Below, piece by piece: positions 42,805-51,520 of a stretch of 64,000 nucleotides of DNA. The position numbers and the translations under genes are program-made. The stretch spans positions 1 through 64,000 of the forward strand of contig CASFSL010000001.1 of NCBI GenBank assembly GCA_949297365.1, in the 5' to 3' direction. Below the pieces are notes generated by a model. It saw nothing but the letters and a program-made list of their open reading frames with translations, made no database searches and was not told where the DNA came from. Position 1 is the first letter of the stretch. Each line of letters starts with the position of its first letter. This DNA is from an uncultured Bacteroidales bacterium (lineage in GTDB: Bacteria; Bacteroidota; Bacteroidia; Bacteroidales; UBA932).

Positions 42805-43263
42805 ATGTCACTTGAACAGCAGATACAGTCCGACATCAAGGCGGCGATGGTCGCCAAGGACAAGGTGGCTCTAGCGGCCACCCGTGCGGTGAAGGCCGCA
42901 ATCCTCCTCGCCAAGACCTCCGAGGGGGGAGCCAAGGACAGCCTCGAGGACTCCGAGGTGGTCAAGATAGTGCAGAAGCTGGTGAAGCAGCGCAAGGAGA
43001 GCGCGGAGATCTACTCCCAGCAGAACCGTCAGGACCTGGCGGACAACGAGCTGGCCGAGGCCGCCGCAATGGAGAAATACCTCCCGGCCGCTCTCTCCGA
43101 GGCTCAGGTCGAGGAGGCCGTCAAGGCCATCATCGCCGAGACCGGCGCCACATCCATGGCCGACATGGGCAAGGTGATGGGCGTGGCTACCAAGAAGCTC
43201 GCCGGCCAGGCCGACGGCCGTCTCATCTCCACCATAGTCAAGAAACTTTTATCAACCAAATAA
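42805..43263 (+). CDS. GatB/YqeY-domain protein (152 aa)
   Basis: The sequence (SLEQQIQSDIKAAMVAKDKV, AVKAAILLAKTSEGGAKDS) and the C-terminal part (MADMGKVMGVATKKLAGQAD GRLISTIVKKLL) match the YqeY family, related to the tail domain of GatB and thought to aid tRNA or ribosome-linked processes. Basic, helical and cytosolic. Starts 33 bp after aspS, in line with a translation-linked role; co-transcription is possible. Confidence 0.88.
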   Translation: MSLEQQIQSDIKAAMVAKDKVALAATRAVKAAILLAKTSEGGAKDSLEDSEVVKIVQKLVKQRKESAEIYSQQNRQDLADNELAEAAAMEKYLPAALSEAQVEEAVKAIIAETGATSMADMGKVMGVATKKLAGQADGRLISTIVKKLLSTK

Positions 43264-43271
43264 ATACAGAT

Positions 43272-43907
43272 ATGAAAAGAATTGCTATCGTGTGCACGCT
43301 TTTGTGCTTTTTGGGTGTGACAGCATTGAGCGCTCAGAATCAAGGAGATATGTATATCTCCGGAAGTATAGGCATGAACGGTTCAAGCAGCAAGCTCACT
43401 GCCGGGAATACTACAGTTAAAAGCCCTGGCGGTTTTCAGATGAGCATCACTCCCCAGTTCGGTTATTTTATAATCGATAATCTGGAGCTGCATCTGGGTC
43501 TCGGTTACTCATTTACAAAAGAACCGGATGACGATAAGTCTAGTACGAATACCAGTCTGTTTGTCATAAATCCTGGTGTGAACTATTACCTGCCTATAGT
43601 GGAGAACAAGTTCTTCTATACTCCGGGGCTGGACCTGGGCATAGGTTTCGGGGCTCAGAATTACATAGATGATACCAGCAAGGAAAAATTGTATGGAGTT
43701 ACGAATTTTTATGTATCGCTGTCTTTGCTTTCTTTCGAGTACCGGCCAGTCCAGAACTTCGGTATCTCGTTCAGGGCCGGAGATCTTACATATTCGTTGA
43801 TGTCGTATAAGCAGACCTCAGGCAATGAGACCGTAAAAATGGCAGTCAATAACTTTAATTTCGGCATTAATCTTGGAGCCTCCATCGGCTTCAGATACTA
43901 TTTCTAG
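43272..43907 (+). CDS. Outer membrane beta-barrel protein (211 aa)
   Basis: Signal peptide MKRIAIVCTLLCFLGVTALSA followed by a small OmpX-like barrel with Gly/aromatic strands: FQMSITPQFGYFIIDNLELH, LHLGLGYSFTKEPDDDKSS, FYTPGLDLGIGFG and a final INLGASIGFRYYF ending in Phe. This is the class of porin-like or OmpW-like Bacteroidales barrels with no assigned function. It starts only 8 bp after the YqeY gene, so read-through is likely. A strong terminator follows at 43933. Confidence 0.75.
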   Translation: MKRIAIVCTLLCFLGVTALSAQNQGDMYISGSIGMNGSSSKLTAGNTTVKSPGGFQMSITPQFGYFIIDNLELHLGLGYSFTKEPDDDKSSTNTSLFVINPGVNYYLPIVENKFFYTPGLDLGIGFGAQNYIDDTSKEKLYGVTNFYVSLSLLSFEYRPVQNFGISFRAGDLTYSLMSYKQTSGNETVKMAVNNFNFGINLGASIGFRYYF

Positions 43908-43932
43908 CAGGAGGCGTCTGCATGGCAGCATT

Positions 43933-43962
43933 AGGCCGGTTCTCGTTGAGGCCGGCTTTTTC
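43933..43962 (+). terminator. Rho-independent terminator after the barrel gene
   Basis: Stem GCCGG (43935-43939) and CCGGC (43952-43956) with a 12-nt loop, extended by A-T and G-T pairs, and followed by TTTTTCTTTTTT. Confidence 0.75.
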
Positions 43963-43980
43963 TTTTTTACCATTGAATGG

Positions 43981-45189
43981 TTATTTGATCGGGGCTAATA
44001 GGATTACGTTATTGTCCTCCTCGCTGAGGTTCTCTAAGATGGTGGAGATGCGTTTGCGGGCGGCGTTGCTGAGATTGCCTTCCTCCAGGGCTTTTGCGGT
44101 TGTCTCTATGAAATATTCCGGACTGTAGGACTCTGCGAGGTATCCGCATTTAAAAGAGGGACTGGTCTCGTCCATCGTCAGGATATCGTCAATGACTGTG
44201 CGGCGTGAGACCTTCCCGGTCCGGCGGTCCAGGACTATTGCAGGCAGCAGATCTGTCTCCAGGCTTATGCTTGCCCCTGAGCCGGTGTTTCTGCTTGTTA
44301 CCATCTTTATCTGGCTGATGTTCACAAGTACGTAGTCCGGCAGGATACAGGGCTCATGCATATAGTCTCCATCGTTGAATGTCAAGGCGTTGGGTTCTGT
44401 GGCCCTTCCTAACTCCATCGTAAGCAGCGGATGCAGCTCTCTGTCCTCGATGACGAACAGGGTGTCCTGCTGGGTGTTCATCGACCACTGGGAGATATCC
44501 AGAGCTCCGTCCACATTGAGAGAGGTATGGAGGCTGAGTATGGCATTCTCCGGTATCGTTCCTGTTTTCGGAATCTCCCAAAGGACATTGCCCTCGTAGT
44601 CCTGGCACCAGGCGATGACCGGGCATCCGTCGTCAAACGGAGTCGTGGCTATGGTAACGGTCTGCGCAGAGCCGTCAACCATGAAGTTGTAACCTTGATT
44701 CGGGTTGCCTTCTGCCTCGTAAGCTAAGGGAAGGTCTTCCAGGAACCGGCCGGTGCTGATGTCGTATGTATGGATTTTGTTGTCATACAAGGTGCTTATC
44801 CAGATTTTCCCTCCGGTCTCATCTATCTGCGCGAAGGATATACGGTTGTATTCTCCGGGGCCGCGTCCTATGTTGCCGACATTACAGAGGAATTTTCCGG
44901 TAGCGCGGTCAAAGAGCTTGAAGGGTGTTTCCATAGGCGAGTATATACCGATGTAATGGTTCGATACGGTAACCTCTCCACCTGCGATAAGTGCTTCGGG
45001 ATCACTGCTGTCCAGGGCGATGAACTCAGGCTCGCCTGCCCAGTCAGAGAGGAGGATGTCTTCCCCCTGCGGCAATCTGTCGTATTGTACTGAGATGAGA
45101 CCTCCGTCCCATGCCTGCTGCTGTCCGCATGAGGAGACGGTCAGCAACAGGCTGATGGAGAGGAGTATGGAGATTTGTATGTGTTTCAT
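43981..45189 (-). CDS. 6-bladed beta-propeller lipoprotein (402 aa)
   Basis: Signal MKHIQISILLSISLLLTVSS-C gives a lipoprotein. Repeated propeller segments are seen: EPEFIALDSSDPEALIAGGE, VTVSNHYIGIYSP, FDRATGKFLCNVGNIGRGPG and IWISTLYDNKIHTYDISTG; the GRGPGEY motif is typical of the Bacteroidales 6-bladed propeller (DUF4934-like) proteins. The C-terminus reads RISTILENLSEEDNNVILLA. The longest frame starts further upstream, but the ATG at 45189 begins the signal peptide. A decayed paralog lies at 45983-46123. Ligand unknown. Confidence 0.78.
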   Translation of the reverse strand: MKHIQISILLSISLLLTVSSCGQQQAWDGGLISVQYDRLPQGEDILLSDWAGEPEFIALDSSDPEALIAGGEVTVSNHYIGIYSPMETPFKLFDRATGKFLCNVGNIGRGPGEYNRISFAQIDETGGKIWISTLYDNKIHTYDISTGRFLEDLPLAYEAEGNPNQGYNFMVDGSAQTVTIATTPFDDGCPVIAWCQDYEGNVLWEIPKTGTIPENAILSLHTSLNVDGALDISQWSMNTQQDTLFVIEDRELHPLLTMELGRATEPNALTFNDGDYMHEPCILPDYVLVNISQIKMVTSRNTGSGASISLETDLLPAIVLDRRTGKVSRRTVIDDILTMDETSPSFKCGYLAESYSPEYFIETTAKALEEGNLSNAARKRISTILENLSEEDNNVILLAPIK

Positions 45190-45215
45190 AACGGTATGTG
45201 CCGGAGAATCTGTTG

Positions 45216-45977
45216 TCAGGCTTTTTTGTACGTGATGGTGCCGGTGGCCTGGTTGGTGGGCATGACGAGGACCTCGGCGATCTGCATGTACTCGGGGGCG
45301 CTGGCGGCGAACCATGCCACTTCAGCGATGTCGGCTCCGGTCAGGGGGCGGATACCCTTGTAGACGCTGTCGGCCTTGGCCTTGTCACCACGGAAGCGCA
45401 CGACGGAGAAGTTGGTCTCCACGAGGCCGGGCTTGATGTTGGTGACTCTCAGCGGGGTGTCCACGAGGTCGATGCGGAGGCCGTCGGAGAGGGCCTTCAC
45501 TGCGGCCTTGGTGGCACAGTACACGCTGCCTCCGGGATAGGCGGCGTCACCGGCGATGGAGCCGAGGTTGATGATGTGGCCGCGTCCGCGCTCGACCATG
45601 CCGGGCACTACGAGGCGGGTCATAGAGAGCAGGCCGCGGATGTTGGTGTCGAGCATGATGTCCCATTCGTCAAGGTTGCCCTCATGCTCCTTGTCCACGC
45701 CGAAGACGAGGCCGGCGTTGTTGATGAGCACGTCGATGTTCTTCCATTTGCCTTCAAGGGAACCGAGGGCCGCGATGATCTGGTCCCTGTAGCGGACATC
45801 GAAGGGCAGGACGAGGGCGTCGGCTTCCAATCCGGCCAGCTCGGCCTTCAGGGCCTCTCCCTTCTCGGGCTTGCGGCAGTTGATGATGATGTCATAGCCG
45901 CCTGCTGCGAACTTTCTCGCGCAGGCCTCGCCGATACCGCTTGTGGCACCGGTGATAAGTGCGATTTTTCTTTCCAT
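45216..45977 (-). CDS. SDR-family NAD(P)-dependent oxidoreductase, YdfG-like (253 aa)
   Basis: A classical short-chain dehydrogenase: cofactor loop TGATSGIGEACARKF (residues 9-23), NNAGLVFG, the catalytic SVYCATKAAVKA (Ser/Tyr/Lys triad) and the substrate-side NIKPGLVETNF. The pattern resembles YdfG-type 3-hydroxy acid dehydrogenases. It sits between the propeller gene and a remnant of a similar propeller gene, in the same orientation; the substrate is unknown. Confidence 0.9.
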   Translation of the reverse strand: MERKIALITGATSGIGEACARKFAAGGYDIIINCRKPEKGEALKAELAGLEADALVLPFDVRYRDQIIAALGSLEGKWKNIDVLINNAGLVFGVDKEHEGNLDEWDIMLDTNIRGLLSMTRLVVPGMVERGRGHIINLGSIAGDAAYPGGSVYCATKAAVKALSDGLRIDLVDTPLRVTNIKPGLVETNFSVVRFRGDKAKADSVYKGIRPLTGADIAEVAWFAASAPEYMQIAEVLVMPTNQATGTITYKKA

Positions 45978-45982
45978 ATACT

Positions 45983-46123
45983 TTATTTAAGTGGTGCTGT
46001 CATGAGTATGATGTTGTCGTTCTCGGTCAGGCCGTCGAGGATGGTGGATATTCTGGTGCGGGAGTTTGCCGACAGCAGAACGGCGTAGGAGCAACGTACC
46101 GCGTTAATCTGTAAAGTTTTCAT
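45983..46123 (-). pseudogene. Remnant of a second 6-bladed propeller gene
   Basis: The minus-strand frame ends NSRTRISTILDGLTENDNII then LMTAPLK and stop, closely matching the C-terminus of the intact propeller protein (AARKRISTILENLSEEDNNV, ILLAPIK). The first 18 codons (MKTLQINAVRCSYAVLLS) look unrelated, so the body of the gene has been lost. Confidence 0.7.
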
Positions 46124-46525
46124 GTGTTAACGTTCTAATGTCTCAAAGTTAGCAAACTTTTTAATGATTATTTGCAAACTCACCCTGAAATTACAGGTAA
46201 CGGTATGATCCGGTCCTGATAGAAGCGGCAGACAGTCAACCATAAAGCACCATCTGTCTCAATAAGGCGCTGATTCTCAGATCTGTATTGTAATAGCGAC
46301 GGCTCTATGGCCTGAAAAAACAGACCATAGGGCAATAGGCAAATCAGATAATCGTTGACTGATAGAAAGTTAAGAGCGATGCCGGTGCGTTATGGTCATC
46401 AGACTGAAGTGCCTCTGGATGCCTGCAGTCAGTGGCCTGGAACAATTCCGCCGATGCCTTATGGTCAGTCTGAGAGCAGCCTGATGGTTGGCACTTATAT
46501 ACTGCGTGCGTCTTGTCGGAATTGC
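46124..46525. other. Non-coding stretch with short inverted repeats
   Basis: A 400-bp gap without a credible gene. It contains a hairpin with arms CTATGGCCTG (46305-46314) and CAGACCATAG (46321-46330), one mismatch and an A6 loop, and several partly repeated GGTCAGTCTG-like blocks around 46395-46475. I cannot say whether it is a decayed element. The 177-bp repeat copy 2 follows immediately. Confidence 0.45.
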
Positions 46526-46702
46526 CACTATGCATTTTCGTTATATTGCAACATCCTGATTGACCGGGTATTGCATTTTACGAAAAATGTTAGGTGGCGG
46601 TAAAAAAGCCTGTTTTGGCCGAAATCCGACCCACTTAACATATTGGCGGATAGATAAAGTGCTAATAATGAGGTGTATATGATTTGACTAAAATGTATAG
46701 TG
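46526..46702. repeat. 177-bp element with terminal inverted repeats, copy 2
   Basis: Left end CACTATGCATTTTCGTT, right end CTAAAATGTATAGTG, matching copy 1 (14136-14312) without gaps. The inner stem AATGTTAGGTGG (positions 61-72) pairs with the segment CCACTTAACAT; compared with copy 1, A-T pairs became G-C and T-A (positions 69/109, 70/108), and a mismatch at 66/112 became a pair. A TGGCC core lies near position 92. No coding content. Confidence 0.75.
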
Positions 46703-46879
46703 GCGATTAAGCGGTATAGTATCCCAGAGAGATGCCGGGCAGGGGTGTAGACAAGTGTATTCAGGAGGCAGCGGAAGGCCCTGGACCGGCGGCCTTGCGC
46801 ATACACAGCGGGCCTTGCCCGGACATTGAAGTATGAGACACAGGCAGATGCAGGGCCGGTCGTTTTTCATTTCATAGAC

Positions 46880-46908
46880 TTGTTACAGATTTGTAATATT
46901 TTTGTAAC
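46880..46908 (+). promoter_or_regulatory. Pho-box-like triple repeat upstream of the phosphate transporter
   Basis: TTGTTAC (46880), TTGTAAT (46891) and TTGTAAC (46902) repeat with an exact 11-bp period (7-bp units, 4-bp spacers), the architecture of PhoB binding sites. The array ends 10 bp before the -7 box, covering the -33 region, so a PhoB-type activator would touch RNA polymerase. Confidence 0.7.
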
Positions 46909-46918
46909 ATTGCAGCCA

Positions 46919-46926
46919 TACTTTTG
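46919..46926 (+). promoter_or_regulatory. -7 box of the phosphate transporter gene
   Basis: TACTTTTG matches TAnnTTTG, 22 bp before the ATG at 46949, and supports that start over the upstream in-frame ATG. Confidence 0.6.
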
Positions 46927-46948
46927 CAACCGAAATTTATACACAGTT

Positions 46949-49216
46949 ATGGAGTTTTTGTATATAGGAATCATCGTTTTCCTTTTCTGCCTCGCCATTT
47001 CGGACATTATCGTCGGCGTGAGCAACGACGCTGTTAACTTTCTCAACTCCGCGGTAGGTTCCAAGACCGCCAAGTTCCGCAACCTCATCATCATCGCTTC
47101 CATCGGAGTCTTCCTCGGAGCGTCTCTGTCCAACGGTATGATGGACATCGCCCGCCACGGCATCTTCCAGCCGCAGTATTTCTCCTTCGCGGAGATTATA
47201 ACCATCTGCCTGGCTGTAATGGTGACCGACGTGATACTCCTCGATGCATTCAACTCCAGAGGCCTGCCCACCTCGACCACAGTCTCTCTCGTCTTCGAGC
47301 TGCTCGGAGGTACGGTGGCCCTCGCCATGATCAAGAACATCCAGACCGACGGCGCCCTGACATTCGCCCAGATGATCAATACCGACAAGGCTCTCTCGGT
47401 GATACTCGGTATATTCCTATCGATAGCCATAGCCTTCGTCTTCGGTATGGTGATACAGTGGATAGTCAGGACGATATTTACATTCAACTATAAGCCCAGG
47501 CTGAAGTACCTGGCCGGAATATTCGGCGGCATAGCTATTACGACCATCGTGTATTTCCTGCTGATCAAGGGTCTCAAGGACTCCTCTTTCATGACAGCCG
47601 AGGCCAACGCATGGGTCAAGGAGCACACCGGAATGCTGGTGCTCTGCCTCTTCGTCGGCAGCAGCGTCATCATGCAGATACTCCACTGGTGCAAGGTCAA
47701 TATCCTGAAGGTAATCGTGCTGATGGGTACTCTTTCGCTGGCCATGGCCTTCGCCGGCAATGACCTGGTGAACTTCGTCGGCGTGCCTCTCGCAGGCTTC
47801 TCCGCATGGCAGGATTACTCCGCCAACGGAATGGGCGTGGGCGCCGACAACTACCTGATGGGCAGCCTTCTCGAACCGGCCCATACCCCGATGATATTTC
47901 TGATACTCTCCGGAGCCACCATGGTATTTGCCCTGGCTACCTCACGGAAGGCCCGCAACGTGATTAACACCGAGGTCAACCTGACCAACCAGAACGAGTC
48001 CGAGGCTTCCTTCGGCACCTCCGCCACCGGTCGCCGCCTCGTGCAGATAGCCAACTCCTTCGCCACATGGCTGGAGAAGGTGACCCCCCTGAGAGTCCGC
48101 AACTGGATCGACAGCCGTTTCAACAAGGACGAGGCCATTCTCGTCAAGGGTGCCGCATTTGACCAGATGAGGGCCGCCGTCAACCTGGTGGTATCCTCCC
48201 TCCTGATTGCCCTCGGAACCTCCCTCAAGCTGCCCCTTTCCACCACCTTCGTGACATTCACCGTGGCCATGGGTACCTCCCTGATGGACCGTGCATGGGA
48301 CCGCGAGAGTGCCGTCGGCAGGGTGACCGGCATGATGTCCGTGATGGGCGGCTGGCTGCTGACAGCGGTGATAGCATTCGCTGTCTGCTTCGTGATGGCT
48401 CTTCTGATGCATTACGGCAGCTTCGTCGCGATGATACTCCTCAGCCTCGTGGCCCTGTTCATCATTATCCACAGCAACATAAAGTTCAACAGGAAGTCTC
48501 ATGAGAAGGAGAAGAACAAGACCGTGTTCGAGCAGATGATGTCCGCTGAGCCTGAGCAGGTATGGACTCTTCTCAAAGGCCAGATCAAGGACAATACGGT
48601 CAAGGAGCTGGACTATGTGTCTAATTACTACACTACGTTCATAGACTGTTTCGAGAACGAGAACCTCAAGTGCCTGCGCCGCAACTACAATACGCTGCAT
48701 GGGGAGATAGAGGGCTACAAGTCTGTGCGGAGGAAGGAGATCCTGGCTCTCAAGCGCACCGACCCGACCGTGTCAATGCAGGCCGGCACCTGGTTCCATC
48801 TGGAATCCAACCATCTTTCCCAGCTGCTGTACAGCCTCAAACGTATCTCCGAACCGTGCAAGGAGCACCTGGAGAATAATTTCAATCCTCTGCCGAAGGA
48901 CTGTGTCGAGGAGTTCGCTCCGGCCAGCGAGGCTTTCCTCGTACTTCTCAGGAGGACATCCGAGTATGTGGGAGCAGAAGCCGACGACGCCAAGTCCAAG
49001 GCTATCATCAAGGAGATATCGGCATACAAGAAACAGGTGGCCGTCCTCCGCAAGAACAACGTGGACCGCTTCAATTCGGAGTCAGACACTTCCAACTTCA
49101 ATATCTACATACTGTACCAGACCATCCTTCAGGAGACCCAGCAGATGGCCGATGACCTCAAGCACCTTATAAGGGCCTATACTTACCTTTCGACTGTGAA
49201 AGGCAAGGAGGCGTAG
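46949..49216 (+). CDS. Inorganic phosphate transporter, PiT family (755 aa)
   Basis: A low-affinity phosphate:cation symporter of the inner membrane. The PiT signature GVSNDAVNFLNSAVGSKTAK (near residue 22) recurs in the second half as GNDLVNFVGVPLAG (about 270-283), the classical duplicated GxNDxxN motif. About 10-12 helices occupy residues 1-530, followed by a cytoplasmic helical region (about 535-755) resembling PhoU/DUF47-type regulators. A Pho-box-like array lies upstream and a two-component system follows 21 bp downstream, supporting phosphate-controlled expression. Confidence 0.92.
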   Translation: MEFLYIGIIVFLFCLAISDIIVGVSNDAVNFLNSAVGSKTAKFRNLIIIASIGVFLGASLSNGMMDIARHGIFQPQYFSFAEIITICLAVMVTDVILLDAFNSRGLPTSTTVSLVFELLGGTVALAMIKNIQTDGALTFAQMINTDKALSVILGIFLSIAIAFVFGMVIQWIVRTIFTFNYKPRLKYLAGIFGGIAITTIVYFLLIKGLKDSSFMTAEANAWVKEHTGMLVLCLFVGSSVIMQILHWCKVNILKVIVLMGTLSLAMAFAGNDLVNFVGVPLAGFSAWQDYSANGMGVGADNYLMGSLLEPAHTPMIFLILSGATMVFALATSRKARNVINTEVNLTNQNESEASFGTSATGRRLVQIANSFATWLEKVTPLRVRNWIDSRFNKDEAILVKGAAFDQMRAAVNLVVSSLLIALGTSLKLPLSTTFVTFTVAMGTSLMDRAWDRESAVGRVTGMMSVMGGWLLTAVIAFAVCFVMALLMHYGSFVAMILLSLVALFIIIHSNIKFNRKSHEKEKNKTVFEQMMSAEPEQVWTLLKGQIKDNTVKELDYVSNYYTTFIDCFENENLKCLRRNYNTLHGEIEGYKSVRRKEILALKRTDPTVSMQAGTWFHLESNHLSQLLYSLKRISEPCKEHLENNFNPLPKDCVEEFAPASEAFLVLLRRTSEYVGAEADDAKSKAIIKEISAYKKQVAVLRKNNVDRFNSESDTSNFNIYILYQTILQETQQMADDLKHLIRAYTYLSTVKGKEA

Positions 49217-49226
49217 GTAAAAATAT

Positions 49227-49234
49227 TATATTTG
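49227..49234 (+). promoter_or_regulatory. -7 box directly before the response regulator start
   Basis: TATATTTG matches TAnnTTTG and ends 3 bp before the ATG at 49238. If used, it gives a leaderless mRNA; otherwise the gene is read through from the transporter. Confidence 0.45.
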
Positions 49235-49237
49235 CGT

Positions 49238-49954
49238 ATGCAAAAGATACTGATAGTAGACGATGAGGAGTCTATCTGTGAGATACTGCAGTTCAATCTC
49301 GAGATAGAGGGCTACGAGGCCGATGTGGCCTATAGTGCGGAGCAGGCGCTCAAGATGGATCTGAAGAGTTATTCGCTCATATTGCTCGACATCATGATGG
49401 GCGGGATGAGTGGGTTCAAGATGGCCCAGCTTCTGAAAAAGGATCCGGCCACAGCTTCTATCCCGATTATTTTCTGTACCGCCAAGGATACGGAGGACAA
49501 CAAGATAGCGGGTCTTACCCTCGGGGCGGACGACTATATCTCCAAGCCGTTCTCCGTGCGGGAAGTGGTGGCCAGGGTCAAGAGTGTGCTGCGCCGCTGT
49601 ACGCAGCAGCCCCAGGTTCAGGTGCAACCGCAGCAGGCTCAGCCCCGGACTGAAATGGACGGAGACAGCATCACTTACAACGGCCTGCGTCTGGACCTGC
49701 TCAAGCACAAGTGCTATATCGACGGGCAGGAGGTGCAGCTCACCAAGAAGGAGATGGAGATTATGGTTCTCTTCCTGCGCAATTCAGGCAGGGTGCTTTC
49801 CCGCGAGGAGATCCTGCACAATGTCTGGAGCGACGAGGTTGTGGTCCTGGACCGTACCATCGATGTGAATATCACCCGCCTGCGCAAGAAGATAGGCGAG
49901 TACGGCAAGTTCATCGTCACCCGTCAGGGCTACGGTTATGGATTTGACGTATAG
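49238..49954 (+). CDS. OmpR/PhoB-family response regulator (238 aa)
   Basis: REC domain with phospho-acceptor Asp51 (LILLDIMMGGMSG), acidic pocket DDEE (9-12), Thr/Ser (CTAKD) and Lys switch (YISKPFS). A linker rich in Gln/Pro follows (about 125-145), then a winged-helix Trans_reg_C domain (about 150-238: YIDGQEVQLTKKEMEIMVLF, VVLDRTIDVNITRLRKKIG). It starts 21 bp after the transporter and 5 bp before the kinase gene, so the three likely form the phosphate response unit; the kinase partner is adjacent. The TTG two codons upstream is not needed. Confidence 0.92.
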   Translation: MQKILIVDDEESICEILQFNLEIEGYEADVAYSAEQALKMDLKSYSLILLDIMMGGMSGFKMAQLLKKDPATASIPIIFCTAKDTEDNKIAGLTLGADDYISKPFSVREVVARVKSVLRRCTQQPQVQVQPQQAQPRTEMDGDSITYNGLRLDLLKHKCYIDGQEVQLTKKEMEIMVLFLRNSGRVLSREEILHNVWSDEVVVLDRTIDVNITRLRKKIGEYGKFIVTRQGYGYGFDV

Positions 49955-49959
49955 AAGCT

Positions 49960-50922
49960 ATGCTTAAGGACTTTCTCTATAGAAAAAGTATTCTGGCCCG
50001 TCTGGAGGAGTTCGTCTATATGGCGGAGAAAGGCAATCCTTTGGATAAGCTGTTTCCGTCTTTTCCGGATACAAGGGAAGGCCGGCTGCTCAACCGCCTT
50101 GTGCAGGTCTACACCAGGGATATGTCCGACAGGGACACTCTGTCCGCTGCAAGGGAGCTCGTAGTCCGCGAGTCTCAGGACAATATCCGTCAGAAGAAGC
50201 AGCTGACCCAGAATATCAGTCATGAGCTTAAGACACCGGTCAGCAGCATCAACGGCTATCTGGAGACTATCATCAATAACCCTGCTCTCAGTACTTCGCA
50301 GAAGGAGATGTTCTTGCGCAAGTGCTACGAGCAGTCCCAGCGTCTTTCCAACTTGCTGACTGACCTGTCCACCATTACGCGGATGGACGAGGCCAGCGAC
50401 AAGATAGAGAAAGAGAGGCTGTCGCTTTCCGATGTGGTCGCTGAGGCGGTGTCCGATATGGAGCCGGTGGCCGGCAAATATGACGGTGTGTCCGATCAGG
50501 AATACAAGGCAGGTCCGTCTGACAGAGGCACTATGCACATAGTCAGCAAATTTCCCTCCGGCAGGGAAATCGTGGGCAACCGCAACCTGCTATACTCTGT
50601 CTTCCGCAATCTTCTTGAAAATGCCATTTTTTATTCCAAGGGTACTACTGTCACTGTCTCTCTGGACAAGGAGGACGGAGGGCAGTACTGGATATCGGTG
50701 GAGGATGACGGTGTGGGCGTGGACAGTGTGCATCTGACCCGTATATTCGAGCGTTTCTACCGGGTGGACAAAGGCCGCAGCCGCAAGATAGGCGGGACCG
50801 GACTGGGGCTTTCGATAGTCAAAAATGCCGTCAATCTGCACGGCGGCAGCATCAGGGCCGTATCGGCCAAGCCCTCGGGACTCAGGTTTGAGTTCACTCT
50901 GAGCAAGGAAGGATTAGAATAA
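49960..50922 (+). CDS. Soluble sensor histidine kinase (320 aa)
   Basis: The H-box NISHELKTPVSSINGYLET (H88) and the ATP-binding HATPase_c domain (N-box FRNLLENAIFYSKG, G1 VEDDGVGVD, F-box FERFYRVD, G2 GGTGLGLSIV) are intact. No transmembrane helix or signal peptide exists, so it probably senses through a partner, for example the neighbouring phosphate transporter or a PhoU-like protein. It lies 5 bp after the response regulator gene. Its 3' end overlaps the converging rnhB gene by 9 bp. Confidence 0.92.
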   Translation: MLKDFLYRKSILARLEEFVYMAEKGNPLDKLFPSFPDTREGRLLNRLVQVYTRDMSDRDTLSAARELVVRESQDNIRQKKQLTQNISHELKTPVSSINGYLETIINNPALSTSQKEMFLRKCYEQSQRLSNLLTDLSTITRMDEASDKIEKERLSLSDVVAEAVSDMEPVAGKYDGVSDQEYKAGPSDRGTMHIVSKFPSGREIVGNRNLLYSVFRNLLENAIFYSKGTTVTVSLDKEDGGQYWISVEDDGVGVDSVHLTRIFERFYRVDKGRSRKIGGTGLGLSIVKNAVNLHGGSIRAVSAKPSGLRFEFTLSKEGLE

Positions 50923-51507
50923 TTCCGGATCGGGAAGTATCTTGAAGGATTTGCGGTGCAATGGGGTGATACCGTACTTCCGGACGGCTTCGCGGTGCGC
51001 TTTCGTAGGGTAGCCGCAGTTGACCTCCCAGCCGTACTGCGGATACTGAGCGGCGGCTTCTCTCATGAAGTCGTCCCTGAATGTCTTTGCAAGTATGGAT
51101 GCGGCTGCTATGGACGCATATCTGCCGTCGCCCTTTACGAAGCACGTGAACGGGATGTCCTTGTACGGCTTGAACCGGTTGCCGTCCACGATTATGTGTC
51201 CCGGTGTGATACTAAGTCCGTCCAGGGCTCTGTGCATGGACAGGATGGAGGCGTTGAGGATATTGATGCCGTCTATCTCCTCCGGGCTGGCCGAAGCTAC
51301 GCACCAGGACAGGGCTTCCTTTATGATGATATCTCTCAGGCGTTCCCTTTTGCGTCGCGACAGTTGTTTCGAGTCGTTTAGCCCGGGTTCGTGAAAGTCC
51401 GCAGGAAGTATTACCGCTGCGGCATATACCGGTCCTGCGATGCATCCGCGTCCGGCCTCGTCTGTTCCGGCCTCCACAGTGCCGGGTATGTCATAGCTCT
51501 GCAACAT
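50914..51507 (-). CDS. rnhB: Ribonuclease HII (197 aa)
   Basis: Removes ribonucleotides and RNA from RNA-DNA hybrids. The active-site motif GTDEAGRGCIAGPVYAAAVI (Asp17 and Glu18) starts the protein, and SILSMHRALDGLSITPGHII plus ASIAAASILAKTFRD supply the other acidic residues (D-x-x-x-x-x...D). Length and start are standard. The stop overlaps the end of the convergent kinase gene by 9 bp. Confidence 0.96.
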   Translation of the reverse strand: MLQSYDIPGTVEAGTDEAGRGCIAGPVYAAAVILPADFHEPGLNDSKQLSRRKRERLRDIIIKEALSWCVASASPEEIDGINILNASILSMHRALDGLSITPGHIIVDGNRFKPYKDIPFTCFVKGDGRYASIAAASILAKTFRDDFMREAAAQYPQYGWEVNCGYPTKAHREAVRKYGITPLHRKSFKILPDPELF

Positions 51508-51520
51508 GAATGCAAAACAA

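Noticed and set aside
46355..46825. Short frames in the gap before the phosphate transporter
   Set aside because: They cross the 177-bp element and inverted repeats, with no motif or start signal; the transporter starts at 46949.
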